64,000 bases of DNA from contig VKHL01000043.1 in NCBI GenBank assembly GCA_015146655.1, forward strand, positions 124,001 through 188,000, read 5' to 3'. The notes beneath the pieces were generated by a model that did no database searches, was not told the origin of the DNA, and was given only the letters and a program-made list of their open reading frames with translations. Positions 12,001 to 22,779 of this stretch are shown here, piece by piece; within the stretch, counting starts at the first letter, position 1; each line of letters starts with the position of its first letter. Origin of the DNA: Ochromonas danica (Eukaryota > Sar > Chrysophyceae > Chromulinales > Chromulinaceae). Position numbers and translations under genes: made by a program.

Positions 12001-15000
12001 ACAATAATAACCCTTCGTACATAAAGGACAATCAGACTCCTTCGTCAACCCCCGAGAAGATGAATTTGTGCCTGGAGGACATTGAATAGGAGATGGACTT
12101 CCCGCAGGACAATAATGACCCGGAGGACACATATCATTCAACGTCGTGTTCAACACCTTCACACAGGTATCCCCAATATAGCTCACTTGGTAGTGAGTGG
12201 CATTGCTGTCGAATGGAGTGGAGACGGAGCTACCCCCGCCGCAGAAATACCCAGCCTGGCACAGACCCGTGGGAGCTGTTAAACCACGACTGCCGCAATA
12301 GTAGCCTGGAGTACATGCCGTGCAGTTCATCACATGGCTCAGACCCGTCACATTGCTGTATGTTCCGTTCGGACACAGATACTCCACTGCCGTGCGAGTG
12401 CCTGCAGGACAGTAGCTACCGGCTGGGCAAATAGTTGGCTTGAAGGTATTAAATGGACAATAGTATCCAGTTGGACAAGTCTGAAGGCAAACAAGTTATT
12501 TTAGTTGATGAATACATTTGATAACAAGATATTTGGTAGAAATTCATACCTGGCACGTAGATTGTGCTGTTAGATTTTGGTATGTACCAGCGGAGCAAGG
12601 TATGGGCGCTGTTGAACCAGCAGGGCAATAATAGCCCACTGGACAAGCGCCATACATAGCGGTGCAATTAGCAAACTGGCATATTGGGGTAGCAGAAGGT
12701 GCTCCGGCCGCTGCCCAATACCCTGCGCTCACAATAGACGAATAGTTTGTCAGAGCCAAAGAACTGCAAGCCTTCCCGCTTGGACAAAGATCACAGTAAT
12801 AATTGGCGCCATGAAAAAACTTCTGTCCATTGTTAAGATAGTTGGACATATAAGTTCCTCTGGGGCACGGCAATGGGGATGCACTCCCACTAAGGCAGTA
12901 ATAGCCCGGCGTACAAGGCCCTCCCGTTGAGCTTAGCACCGGTTGCGTCTGACTTTTTGCACCAATAATACAAAAATAGCCGGCATCACAAGGCCCTGAA
13001 ACAGCTTGCAATGCGTCAGCATCACAGTAGTCACCAGTTGTGCACAATGTGCATTGGGATACATTTACGTTGCCAATTTGATTAGAAAAAGTCCCTGGAG
13101 GACATTTGACGGGCTGTATTGTCCCAATTGGACAGTAATGACCTGCAGTGCATGGGAATCCAACAAACGATGACATGGCACTATTGGGACAATAATAACC
13201 TTGAGGACAAATCTTGCAGCTCGTTTGACGATAAGCATCGTTATAGGTTCCAGGTGAGCATGGCGCTGGGTTAGAAGAACCCAACGTTGTGTAATATCCA
13301 GGCTTCGTCTCATTTTGCACGGCATTATAAGCACCCCCTGGGCAATAGTAACCGTCAGCACATTTCCCTGTGGGCTTCGTATTGGCCAAACCCTCGCAAT
13401 AGTACCCAGGAGTACAACTAATGCAATCCGTCAAATCATCACCACCCAAAAGATTATTGTATGTTCCAGCAGGGCAAGGAATAGGCAAAACGGTTCCCTC
13501 AGGGCAATAATAGCCAGCTGGGCACACGCTTCCAACGTTGGAGATATTGGCGGAGACCAGGCTGTTGGTGTAAATGGGAGTAGATGTGTTACTTCCCGAA
13601 ACGCAATAAAACCCTATCCAAAATTACGTTTAAATTAAGAAAAGACCAAGGAAATCAACGGATTACAGAAGCAAATCTTACCTCGTTCGCATAATCCTCT
13701 GGGTGCCGTAAGCCCATAACCATCACAGTAATATCCACCATCACAGATAGTACATTCGGATAACTTGCTAAGCGCTGTATAATTACTGTATGTGCCAGGG
13801 GGACAAGGCTTTCCCTTTGCCGATCCAGTAGGGCAGTAATATCCTCTAGGGCAAACCACCGGGTTGGCTGATCCCAAAGGGCAATACCCACCGGCCACAC
13901 AGGTAGAGCAATCAGACAGGGATGCACCACCATATTCAGGTAGGTACGTGCGATTTGGGCAAGGCAACTCAAAAGGCCCAGTTGAACCAAGAGGGCAATA
14001 AAACCCTGGATTGCACAAACCATTTGGTGCAGTGGAGTTGGCAACTGAATAATATCCAGCAGGAGTGTACACACAATTTGAAAGAGATGCTTGTCCAGTC
14101 ACTCCATTATACCGCCCCGCAGGGCATGCGATCGGGGCAGCTGTTCCAGCTGGGCAATAATAACCAGCTGCACAGGCATCTCGCAGTAGATCAGGAGCTC
14201 TAGAAAACCCAGCACCACAGTATGTACCACCAAAACAGCGCCCAGCTGTATCTGCTGTATTGCTCCATGATCCACCGCCAGTAACCATAGATGAATTGGA
14301 AGTGGTATTGCTGGCACAGTAATGACCCGCAGGGCATATGGTACACACCGAAGCTCCGTTCGCCGAATAATATCCCACACCGCAGGCTTTGGGGGTTGAA
14401 GAAGCTGAAGTACAGTAATAACCTGCTGGACAAGTCAAGCATGAAGACGAAGATGTTGTACCATTCACTGGCGAGTAAGTCCCAGCAGGGCAAGCAGTCA
14501 TTCTGGTCGAAGCACTCAAGCAATAGTACCCTTCAGAACATTTGCTGCACTGTGTCGAGGAGTATATATTAGTAGCATTAGAGTAGTATCCAGCTGGACA
14601 AGGGTATTGCGTGGAAGTAGTTGTTCCAGTCGGACAGTAATAACCTGCTCTGCATGGGCCACTAACAGTCGATCCACCGCCAAGGCAATAATAGCCTGCA
14701 GGGCAAAGACTACAATCTGTCGCACTTTTCAACAGCGTGGATCCAGAGTAACGCCCAGCTGGACAAGCTATGTCATTTCCAAATGATGTTCCAGCAGGAC
14801 AATAGTGCCCCGTAGAACAAGCTGCGAGAGTGGAGGTCGTAGTAGCAACAGCACAAGTGTAGCCGGCAGGGCACTGTGTGCAACCACTAGAGCTTACCAA
14901 ATGCGTGGAGTCCGAATATGTACCAGCAGGACAGCTATATTGGGTAGGGGATGTCGTTCCCGAGAGGCAATAATAGCCCTTGGCGCATGCAACTGTTAGA

Positions 15001-17681
15001 CCTACCATACCATTGGAGGGGCATGCATACCCTGCATCACAAGACAAGCAACTAGATGAAGAAGAGCCTCCATAGTAAGGATTGTAAGTTCCTGCCGGAC
15101 AAGCAACTGGACTGCTGCCTCCCGTACAATAATGACCGCTGGTACAATTCAAGCACTGCGAGGCAGAATATAAACCTGTTGAGTCACTGTACGTGCCAGA
15201 TGGGCAAGGAAAAGCAGTATAATCAGCTGTTCCCTCTGGACAAAAATAGTGTGCTGGGCATACAGTTCCATTTACAGAGCCAGTGTGCGGGCAGTAAGTT
15301 CCGATTTCACAAGGCTCGCAAGTTGAAATAGAAGATTGGCCCGTACGCGAACTTCTATAGCCAGCCGGACAAGGCGTTAACACAGATGAACCACCAGGAC
15401 AATATCCACCAGAAGGACAAACGGTTCTAGTAGCTGCCACCAAGTTACTTGTTGGGCAAAGATAGCCCGGATCACAAGCTGTGCATGCCTGAGCTACACT
15501 GGTTCCTGCGGCAATGACGCCGTATGTACCTGCAGGGCATGGTACATAGTTTTCAGAAGGGTTACAATACCCACCAGTAGGACACTCGGATCCTGAAGGT
15601 GAAGGTTCAGTCGAGCCAGCAGGACACTGATAGCCTGGACTGCATGGAGAACAAGCGGTGGCACCTCCAGAGCTATAATAGCCAACATCACAAACACTTT
15701 GTGAAGAACTTCCTGGCAAACTCACGTAGTAACCAGGATCAGCTAGCGTGCATTTTATTTGACCCGATCCACTGTAACTTCCGGCGGGACAGACTATTGG
15801 AGCAGAAGAACGGGAAGGGCAATAATAGCCCTGCCAGCATGCAGAGCACGACGAAGCGCCAGGGAGAGAAAAATATCCCTGAGGGCAGGGAGTCATCAGA
15901 TTGGTTGTTCTCGATGGACAAGCATATCCAGCAAGACATGTTGTGCAAGTGGTCTGCCTTCCAACACTGTAGGTTCCGTCGTTACATGCAGTGACGACCT
16001 GCTGATTGGTGTAAGGGCACGCATAACCTGTGGGGCAACTAGTACAGGATTGTGAGCCAGCAACACTATATGTACCGTTGGTACAAGGTAGCTCATAATG
16101 GATGGTGGTATAGGGACAGTAATAACCCGCTCGACAAGCAGTACAAAACCCCACTCCTTCCTCAGCATAATAACCTGCCGAACACGCAACTATGCTCGTA
16201 CCATAAATATCACAACTACTGCCTGCAGGACATACCGTGCATTCAGTTTGTCCTCCGCGTGAGTAAGTACCTATTGAACATTGTCTAACAACAGCCTGGG
16301 TTGTGTACGGACATTCATAACCTGCAGGGCAACTAGTACACTGAGATGCGCCGCCTGTGGAATATGTTCCATTTTTGCAAGCATAAACTAATGCCAAAGT
16401 GGTCGTGGGACAGTAGAATCCAGGTGGACAAGAAATACACGATGTGACTCCTCCAGGTGCATAAGTTCCGGCATTGCAAGCTACTGGATCTGAACATTGC
16501 ATTCAAAATGAGGTTATCAATAAATACGTTAAAAAAGCAATTAGTAACTTACTGGCAGCTGCAAGAGGGCATTGATAACCCGGGGGACATACTGTGCAGT
16601 TTGCTGATCCTTGTCTATTCGTATAAGAGCCGCCAGGACATGCAGTGCAAGAACTCGTTGCCCCGATACTAAAATATCCTGCATTGCAAATAACAGGAAC
16701 ATGAGAACTATTTGAGCACGAATAACCCACAGGACAAGCAATGCATTGGCTTTGAGCTGATGCTACAGCGTAATACCCCGAGGGACAAGACTTGCAGCTT
16801 GTTTGGCCATAAGAGTCCTGATAGTGACCTATTGAACATGGAACGGGGTCATAACATCCACCTGCACACGAATAGCCAGGTTTGCAACTGCTGCAGCCAG
16901 TTAACACATGGCTCGCACACTCAGCGTTATCAAAATATTCTCCAGAAGTGCACGAAGAACAAGGTCTAGCAGTTGGCGAACTGGTTGGAGAAGACGTAGG
17001 CTGTCCGGTCGGGTGGGAAGTTGGATGAACAACAGGTTGGGCGGTAGGTTGACCCGTCGGTTGGCTGGTGGGTTGCTTAGATGGCTGACTTGAAGGTTGG
17101 CCAGTTGGTTGGCTGGTTGGTTGACCCACAGGTTGAGAACTAGGTCGAGAAGTTGGATTAAATACTGGATGGGCTGACGGGGATATGGTGGGTGATTCGG
17201 AAGGAGCAAGCGAAGGAGAGATTGTTGGAGAAAATGAAGGGGATTCACTCGGAGAGACCGTGGGCGACTCTGTCGGGGAAACAGTCGGGGAAACAGTCGG
17301 AGCAAGCGAAGGAGAGATTGTTGGAGAAAATGAAGGGGATTCACTCGGAGAGACCGTGGGCGCCTCTGTCGGTGAAACAGTCGGGGAAACAGTCGGAGCA
17401 AGCGAAGGAGAGATTGTTGGAGAAAATGAAGGGAATTCACTCGGAGAGACCGTGGGCGCCTCTGTCGGCGAAACAGTTGGGGATTCACTGGGAGCTTGGG
17501 TAGGGAATTCGCTCGGTGAATCTGTTGCTGCACCTCCTCCTGTCCCACCAGCATCTTGTGCTTGGTTCAATAACCTCCTGTTTGTTTCGATTGCCATGTT
17601 TCCCATTGATTGATTAATTAAAATAAAGGCGATCGAACATAGTAGCACGATAGCCAATAGCGCAGCTTTCGGTAGTGACAT
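1..17681 (-). CDS. Giant cysteine-rich (GCC2/GCC3-type) single-pass membrane protein, 3' end outside window
   Basis: Ten exons on the minus strand: 17681-16553, 16489-13682, 13613-12550, 12480-11812, 11602-10937, 10697-10029, 9962-9297, 9059-8394, 8237-7572, and 7334 to the window edge (through the N gap). All joins keep frame; over 5,400 residues. Start at 17681 gives a hydrophobic signal sequence (MSLPKAALLAIVLLCSIAF); an in-frame ATG at 17756 would make it a signal anchor. Then come a Ser/Thr/Pro stalk (17520-16980), hundreds of CPxGxYC-type repeats typical of GCC2/GCC3 or ephrin-receptor-like cysteine-rich domains with many Asn-X-Ser/Thr sites, a juxtamembrane beta-like region (4700-4200), one membrane span (about 4132-4065, followed by FRKK) and an acidic, then Gln/Glu/Lys-rich coiled coil from about 3950 to base 1. 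No stop appears in that frame where I translated it. I do not know the function; a surface receptor or adhesin tied to cytoskeleton is inference. Confidence 0.85.
7189..7198. other. Assembly gap (10 N) with overlapping flanks
   Basis: Ten Ns lie inside the exon array. The 77 bases before the gap (7112-7188) are identical to the 77 bases after it (7199-7275), so the contig ends overlap inside one cassette. The extra length is 87 bases, a multiple of three, so the reading frame survives. Either the gap is an artefact and the ends should merge, or whole cassettes are missing here; the true copy number is therefore uncertain. Confidence 0.95.
7335..9962 (-). repeat. Higher-order two-cassette duplication, 1,725-bp period
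   Basis: The 237-bp intron at 7335-7571 and the exon at 7572-8237 recur at 9060-9296 and 9297-9962, an offset of exactly 1,725 bp, and the intron sequence appears identical. The intervening intron 8238-8393 (156 bp) has no such counterpart at 9963-10028 (66 bp). Identical intron sequence, free of coding constraint, implies a recent duplication of a block made of two cassettes. Confidence 0.88.
17205..17492 (-). repeat. 96-bp tandem repeat, about three copies, coding for SPT-rich stalk
   Basis: The same unit begins at 17205, 17301 and 17397, a period of 96 bp or 32 codons. It encodes Ser/Pro/Thr-rich sequence (TVSPTEAPTVSPSESPSFSP type) in exon 1 of the giant gene. A second, Gln/Pro-rich series (QPTSQPTGQPSSQP type) follows at about 17150-16990. 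Such stalks are heavily O-glycosylated in other surface proteins. Confidence 0.88.
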
Positions 17682-18099
17682 CTTCTGAATAGTAGTCCAA
17701 AAAGGTGAAATCGAATGGGTGAAGAAGCGGGTTGCTTCGCTCTCTTTCCTGCGCAAACATCAAAACACGAAACTGGCGCAATTTTGGCGCAAGTCGTCCC
17801 GGAAGCGGGACGGGATATGTGGAGTGGGAGCGGGTTAATTTGGGAGTCAATTTATCTATTTATGTACATGTTTCTCTAAGCCGCGAGATTTATTGGCGAA
17901 GTCAAGTTGTGTGATCGTCTAAAAATTATATGGCCTTCAGTAGCAGTTCTTGCATTGCAGTATGCAAGATATTCTACCCGACTGTCTAATGGATTGATGA
18001 CAAGTCCATGTTTTGTCACATTGACAGGTGAATAAACTTTTGCTAGATTTGACACATCCAGTCAACATAAGATAATATCAAAGGAAATTGCGCGATTTC
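17682..18099. other. Intergenic, upstream of giant gene
   Basis: Holds the presumed promoter and 5' leader of the giant minus-strand gene and the 3' flank of the STPG gene. An in-frame upstream ATG at 17756 could extend the giant protein by 25 residues. No other gene seen. Confidence 0.5.
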
Positions 18100-19728
18100 T
18101 CATCTGGATGATCTCGGATGCAAACCTGCAGAACGTGAAGTGAAGACAGACCGAATATCAGTAAGAACCATACCGTGATCATTTCGCTTGTCCTTCATAT
18201 TAGCCGATTTCACAGGAGACGGCGAGAAATTAATTTTCAAGCTAGCTGCACTGCCGTCTTCTTTAACACCATCTCCTTTGGTTTTCTGAATGAGTTTGGG
18301 ATAAATTTGTGAGAGTTTCCTTTCTGCAACTTCTGCTAAATGATTTTTTCTGTAAGGTGACGCAGAAAGAGGGAAGAGTGGGCCTTTCGTGTGCCTCTCA
18401 GCAAACGTCTTGCTGTCGTCATATCCATCGGGCAATGCCTTTCGTACTTCAAGACCCCTGGGGCCTCTTCGAAAACCTAACGATAATTTGTGAGGATCAC
18501 GAACTTCTAAGGTGGGGGGATAGGCACTCGGATAGCTTCCGGGGCCAATATTTGGGTCAGTGGTTGAAGGAATAACGTGCAGTCCTGCATTGTCTTTGGA
18601 GCGGAAGCAAGCGGCGTACTTCCGAGGACTGGATGCGACCTCGCTCTGCACAGAGAAATACTTATCTATATTTACTTGCACATCATGCACAGGGCTTGGG
18701 GAACGAGACCTCCCACTGGATGACAGTTGAGACTTGGACATATCGAAGGAAATCCGTTTGTCAAAGTTGGAATCATAATCGGGCCCCAACAACAGGCCTG
18801 TCGTTTTGATGTAGCATTCAACCTGACTTTCCAGTTCAGAAAAGCGCGGTGCTGAAGAAAATGTTGTGTTTCGCTTGGAAAAGGAAGTGGTGGAACTGGA
18901 AGGAGCGCCTGACAGATTGGCTATTTTCCCCGTCTCAGCAACAAAAGAAGGCCCACCGATGGAGAAAGAAACGGAAGAGGACTGTGGAAACGAGTCGTCG
19001 GCATAGCTGGCATACTTCTCTCTTGATGGTGAGCGTAACTCATCGTAGGCTTTCATACGCTCTAGTCGTAATCGCTTCTCGAGAGGAAGCAGATCAGCGC
19101 TGGGCTCTTCTTTCTGTCGCTCTGCTTTGCTGATGGTGATGGCAGGCACCGAGGGAGCGGTGACATTCGTGATTTGATATGAACCTGGACCAATATCCGA
19201 CGCCTCTATTTCATCCATCAATCCTCTCTGTGCTTTACTCCAGGCGCCCGGGAGAGTCTTGGATGCAACACGTTGGGCGACGGTCTCCTCATAGTGATCG
19301 TGGACTTTGTCCTTGATCATATCCAAAGCATAACAGCGAAAAGATGCCTCAATATTGAAGTTTTCGATGTGTCTTTTGTCATTGTCAAGGAAGCTGGGCG
19401 AGAGAGTTGGCTGTGTGTCTGTGTCAGCTTTGGGCTCGAAATTGATGACGGGCAGCTTCTTGGTATGCTTTTTCCTCTTCTTCTCAGGGTACCGATCCCG
19501 GATCGAAACCTTTTCCCCCTTATTGTCGACTATGGCATCACTAAATCGGTCTAGTCCAAATGCTATGATTCTCTTGCTGTCGCCTGCTCGAATCTCAACC
19601 TGCACTGGCTCCATGCGCACCAAACTCTTTGAGCTTCGGCGAACGAGTGAGTGGACATCTTCCAATGAGTCATAAATGCGAACGGCGGGCGGAGGATCAC
19701 TTCTGCTGTTGATCAGGTCCAGTTTCAT
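18100..19728 (-). CDS. Sperm-tail PG-rich repeat (STPG/SHIPPO-like) protein
   Basis: Single-exon gene of 542 residues. Two clear Pro-Gly motifs of the sperm-tail PG-rich family are visible, DIGPGSYQI near residue 178 and NIGPGSYPSAYP near residue 396, with the usual spacing of basic, Ser-rich sequence between them, and a degenerate LLGPDYDS. Family members bind axonemal or other microtubules, including the ODF3 group, so a flagellar or cytoskeletal role is the best inference and suggests the organism has flagella. There is no signal peptide or membrane span. The start is the only Met upstream of the conserved sequence in a frame that runs unbroken to the stop. It lies in the same orientation as the giant gene and 229 bp downstream of the Nup62 stop. 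Confidence 0.72.
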   Translation of the reverse strand: MKLDLINSRSDPPPAVRIYDSLEDVHSLVRRSSKSLVRMEPVQVEIRAGDSKRIIAFGLDRFSDAIVDNKGEKVSIRDRYPEKKRKKHTKKLPVINFEPKADTDTQPTLSPSFLDNDKRHIENFNIEASFRCYALDMIKDKVHDHYEETVAQRVASKTLPGAWSKAQRGLMDEIEASDIGPGSYQITNVTAPSVPAITISKAERQKEEPSADLLPLEKRLRLERMKAYDELRSPSREKYASYADDSFPQSSSVSFSIGGPSFVAETGKIANLSGAPSSSTTSFSKRNTTFSSAPRFSELESQVECYIKTTGLLLGPDYDSNFDKRISFDMSKSQLSSSGRSRSPSPVHDVQVNIDKYFSVQSEVASSPRKYAACFRSKDNAGLHVIPSTTDPNIGPGSYPSAYPPTLEVRDPHKLSLGFRRGPRGLEVRKALPDGYDDSKTFAERHTKGPLFPLSASPYRKNHLAEVAERKLSQIYPKLIQKTKGDGVKEDGSAASLKINFSPSPVKSANMKDKRNDHGMVLTDIRSVFTSRSAGLHPRSSR

Positions 19729-19957
19729 TTATCATCACCTCCTATTCTTTGTCCAACACAAAGAACATCGGCAGCAGCAGCAGTTTCTCTTCATTCCCTG
19801 CTGCCTGCTGGTGATTATTGGATGCGCGGGGAATCAAGGCCAGTGGACCCCACCAGCCAGCCAGCATAGCACCCGCACTCTGTTTTGTTTGATGTTATTA
19901 CATAAGGCACACAGAAACTATCGAATAGTGGCTATCATAACCTCTTGTTTTGCTCGC

Positions 19958-21715
19958 TTACAATTGCCCATTGCCCATGGCGCCACGCAACTCCTCTATG
20001 TTAGAATGCAACTGCTTGGTCTTCTCATCCAGCCACAGCAGACTCTCCTGATGGCTGTTCAACACAGAGACAATTTTCACCAGAGGGTTCTCGTTGCTAG
20101 CGGATGCCCCTTCCCCCAAGCCATTAGAGCGATTATAATCGCTAACGATCTTCTTTAGTGCCACCTCCATTTGAGACAAAGCATCGTGGAGAGTCTCCAC
20201 CTCTAAGAAGGTTTTCTCTCGTTCAAAATCATCCTCACTGGGCTCCTGCAATTGTAAGGCGCTAAGTTCCATCTCTAAAGTATTGGAAAGATTCTGGATA
20301 TCAGCTTCCAAATCAACTTGATAGGCTTCTATTGTCTCGCAAGCTTGTTTGAGGTCGCTGTGCGTGGCCATGATGCGGTGCACATTCTCTACCACGTTCT
20401 CCAAAGTCTTCTGATTTTCTCTCAACTGACGATCCCAAGTATTCACACGATGAGCTTGACTCTCAAAATCCATTGCATCTTGGGCAAGTTCTCGATACCA
20501 TTGTTGGATAATTGACTTGATATCAAGTGCGCTATACTCAGGAGAAGGTCCCTTAGCAATGGGGCCGGAAGAAGTGGCAACTGTTGAGGCCGCTCCTGTA
20601 GTGCTTCCATCACCTTTCTTTTCCTCGACCTTAGCTTGCGTTGAAGGTGCTCCAAAGCCAAAGGATAAAGCCCCATCCTTCTTTCCATCTCCATCCTTCT
20701 TCTGTTCAGTAGAGCCAGTAATTGCAGCAGGAGCCCCGAAACCAAAAGAAACAGAAGTGCTTCCAGACTTGGAATCCTCTTTCTTATTAGAATCTGCAGA
20801 AGGAAGAGCGCCAAAGCTGATGGCTGCAGGCGCTGCTTTATTATCTTCCTTTTTGGCATCACTCACAGCTGCACCGAAGCCAAAAGCTGGTTTGGTTTCA
20901 TCCTGCTTGTTGTTTGCTGCTGGTGTGGTCATACTTGCACCAAAACCAAATGATAAAGCGCCAGTTGGCTTGTTTTCATCTTTTTTGGCATCACCACCCG
21001 CAGCTGGGGTGGACAATGCGCCAAATCCTCCCATACCAAAAGAAGGAGCTGCAGCAGTCTTGGCATCATCCTTACTTGGATTTGTTGGTGCGCCAAATCC
21101 AAAAGAAGGAGTTGCCGCTGACGCGGCAGTGGAAGGGGCCGCTGGAGCTGACGCCGCCGAAGTTGCTGCGGAGCCAAACGAAAACCCAGAGGCAGTGGGA
21201 GCAGTAGTGGCTGCAGCACCAAAAGAAGGCGTAGTAGAGCCAAAAGAAAGACTAGGGGCATTTGCTGGCTTCGCCGGTTCGCTTGGCTTTGCTGCTCCAA
21301 AGCCGAATGATAAACCTCCCGGGGCAGCTCCGGTGGAAGCAGCAGGGGCTGCACTGCCTCCCGTCAGGCCAAATGCTGGAGTAATTGACGATGGTGTAGC
21401 AGTAGAAGCAGGTGCCCCAAAGGAAAGGGCTGGGGTAGAGCCAGCAGCTGGCGCAGCGGCCGCGCCGAAAGTGGGGGCGGCACCACCGAATGAGAAGGAT
21501 GTCCCGGAACTCTGTCCAGTAGACGTCCCAGGAGCAGTAGTTGGTGCCCCAAAAGAAAAAGATGTGTTGGAAGCACCTCCAAAGCTGAATCCTGCTTGCA
21601 AAAGGAAGTCAGCGAAGAAGACTCACTGGTTCAAAACACTCTTACCTGAAGACGCTCCGGCCGCTCCTCCAGCACTTGAAGGATTCGTTGAACTCGATCC
21701 AAAGGTAAAACTCAT
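19958..21715 (-). CDS. NUP62: Nucleoporin Nup62/Nsp1 homologue
   Basis: Two exons, 21715-21646 and 21591-19958, joined across a 54-bp intron in phase 1, giving 567 residues. The first two-thirds are low-complexity Gly/Ala/Ser/Thr sequence with more than 20 SFG, FGFG and FGA repeats, the natively unfolded FG region that forms the nuclear pore permeability barrier. The last 190 or so residues, from PEYSALDIKSIIQQWY onward, form the helical Nsp1-C coiled coil that binds the Nup54/Nup58 partners of the central channel. The start MSFTFGSS begins directly with an FG repeat, as in relatives. The gene is divergent from the ankyrin gene, 140 bp apart. A long open frame on the opposite strand is a by-product of the repetitive composition. 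Confidence 0.93.
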
Positions 21716-21855
21716 TTCTATCAGACTAAAAAGAAGTGATCTAAGTTGGCCGGCCGCCTTGTCCCACAAAAGCTCTTTGGTTGGCGCTGCCCTGCGCCAT
21801 TCCCACGCATCACAATAATCTCTCACATCAGGTGATCACTGAGAGAAGCAGCAGA

Positions 21856-22779
21856 ATGACTTCCTCTTGCTGGCTGCATATCTTCGTACTCTATCTTCTC
21901 CTTCAACTGCTATGCCATGCCATAGAGGAAGATGCATCGAACAGAGTTGTGGAAAAGATCGGTTTTGCTGAAGTTCCCTTTGACGAGGTGGCGATGAGAG
22001 AAGTGGATGCTCTTGGTCACACTCTGCTCATGAGGATGGCTGCGCTGGGAAAAGTTGAGGAAGTGAAAAATTACATCAAAGCTGGAGCCGATGTGCACAT
22101 GGTCAATCACGAAGGAAACAGTGGGTTGTTTCTAGCTGCTAAGAATGGGCTCTACTACACTTCTGCTGCTTTGCTGCAGGCTGGAGCAGATCCCAATCAA
22201 GTCAACCAGCACCGAATGACTCCTTTCCTGGTGACCATCATATCGGGGCATACTGAGATCGCTCATCTTATGCTCGACCACGGAGCTGATCCTAACGCAG
22301 CGCTACCTGATGGCACCACTGCTCTCATGATCGCCGCCCAGAGAGGTGCCGCCAATTTAGTCGAATTGCTCCTTGAGAGAGGCGCGAAAGTTAATGCTTT
22401 CACAGAAACTGGGGTAACAGCTTTGATGATGGCGTGTATTTCTGGAAAGGTTCAGGTGGCTGAGGTGTTAATCAGAGCCGCAGCAGCGATTGACAGCCAC
22501 GATCGCCTTGGCATCACCGCTTTAATGGCCGCCGCCGCCAGGGGACATAGCCAGGTTGTTCAATTGCTGCTCAATCATGGTGGAGAGATCGATGAAGAGG
22601 ATTTTCTTGGTCGTAGTGCATTGATTCATGCTATCGAGGCGAGTCATTCCAATACAGTGGACTGTTTGGTTGCCTATGGTGCCAGTCTGCCTAAATCGGG
22701 CTTTAGAGCGTCGCAAAGTGCAAAAGAGGCAAGAAGAAGGCGCTTATCGGGCTCAGGGGAATCTTATCAATGTGGCTAA
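21856..22779 (+). CDS. Ankyrin-repeat protein with N-terminal signal peptide
   Basis: A protein of 307 residues. The start MTSSCWLHIFVLYLLLQLLC gives a strong hydrophobic leader ending near CHA, so the protein likely enters the secretory path; ankyrin proteins are more often cytosolic, which makes this unusual. Seven or so ankyrin repeats follow (residues about 50-285) with TALMIAAQRG, ADPN and VVQLLLNHGG signatures. The C-terminus is uncertain: from about 22690 a second frame, one base on, continues with better-looking charged sequence (ERRKVQKRQEEGAYRAQ) to a stop at 22873. Either one extra base lies near 22686-22691 (an AAA run), or a 64-bp intron with a weak donor (about 22646-22709) joins the frames, or the short end is real. 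Partner and function are unknown. Confidence 0.8.
   Translation: MTSSCWLHIFVLYLLLQLLCHAIEEDASNRVVEKIGFAEVPFDEVAMREVDALGHTLLMRMAALGKVEEVKNYIKAGADVHMVNHEGNSGLFLAAKNGLYYTSAALLQAGADPNQVNQHRMTPFLVTIISGHTEIAHLMLDHGADPNAALPDGTTALMIAAQRGAANLVELLLERGAKVNAFTETGVTALMMACISGKVQVAEVLIRAAAAIDSHDRLGITALMAAAARGHSQVVQLLLNHGGEIDEEDFLGRSALIHAIEASHSNTVDCLVAYGASLPKSGFRASQSAKEARRRRLSGSGESYQCG

Larger units (their letters stand above)
6700..12480 (-). repeat. Tandem array of seven near-identical phase-0 exon cassettes
   Basis: Copies: 12480-11812 (669 bp), 11602-10937 (666), 10697-10029 (669), 9962-9297 (666), 9059-8394 (666), 8237-7572 (666) and 7334-6700 (runs on into exon 10 and crosses the gap). Each encodes about 222 residues, starts just before a CP[AST]G[YR]YC motif and ends after NCT, NCS or SCN, with the intron between codons at both ends, so any copy can be gained, lost or skipped without frame change. 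The core, from SYCPAGTRTAVEY to GSDAPILCGAG, is almost invariant; the visible differences include silent changes and a Thr/Ala change (GTIYTTRKC or GTIYATRKC). The first 20 or so residues fall into types: the four copies at 9962 and below share VCPSGRYCPYN, while those at 12480, 11602 and 10697 differ. Introns are 209, 239, 66, 237, 156 and 237 bp. Confidence 0.93.

Noticed and set aside
6700-12480. Array as tandem separate genes or a satellite
   Set aside because: Each unit has GT-AG borders in phase 0, no own start or stop, and joins smoothly to the exons before and after.
17185-17613. Gly/Glu/Val-rich frame on the plus strand
   Set aside because: Shadow of the 96-bp SPT repeat coding on the minus strand.
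20517-21818. 433-residue open frame opposite the nucleoporin gene
   Set aside because: It arises from the GC-rich Gly/Ala/Phe repeats of Nup62 read on the other strand; no domain, and the minus strand has clear Nsp1-C sequence and an intron.
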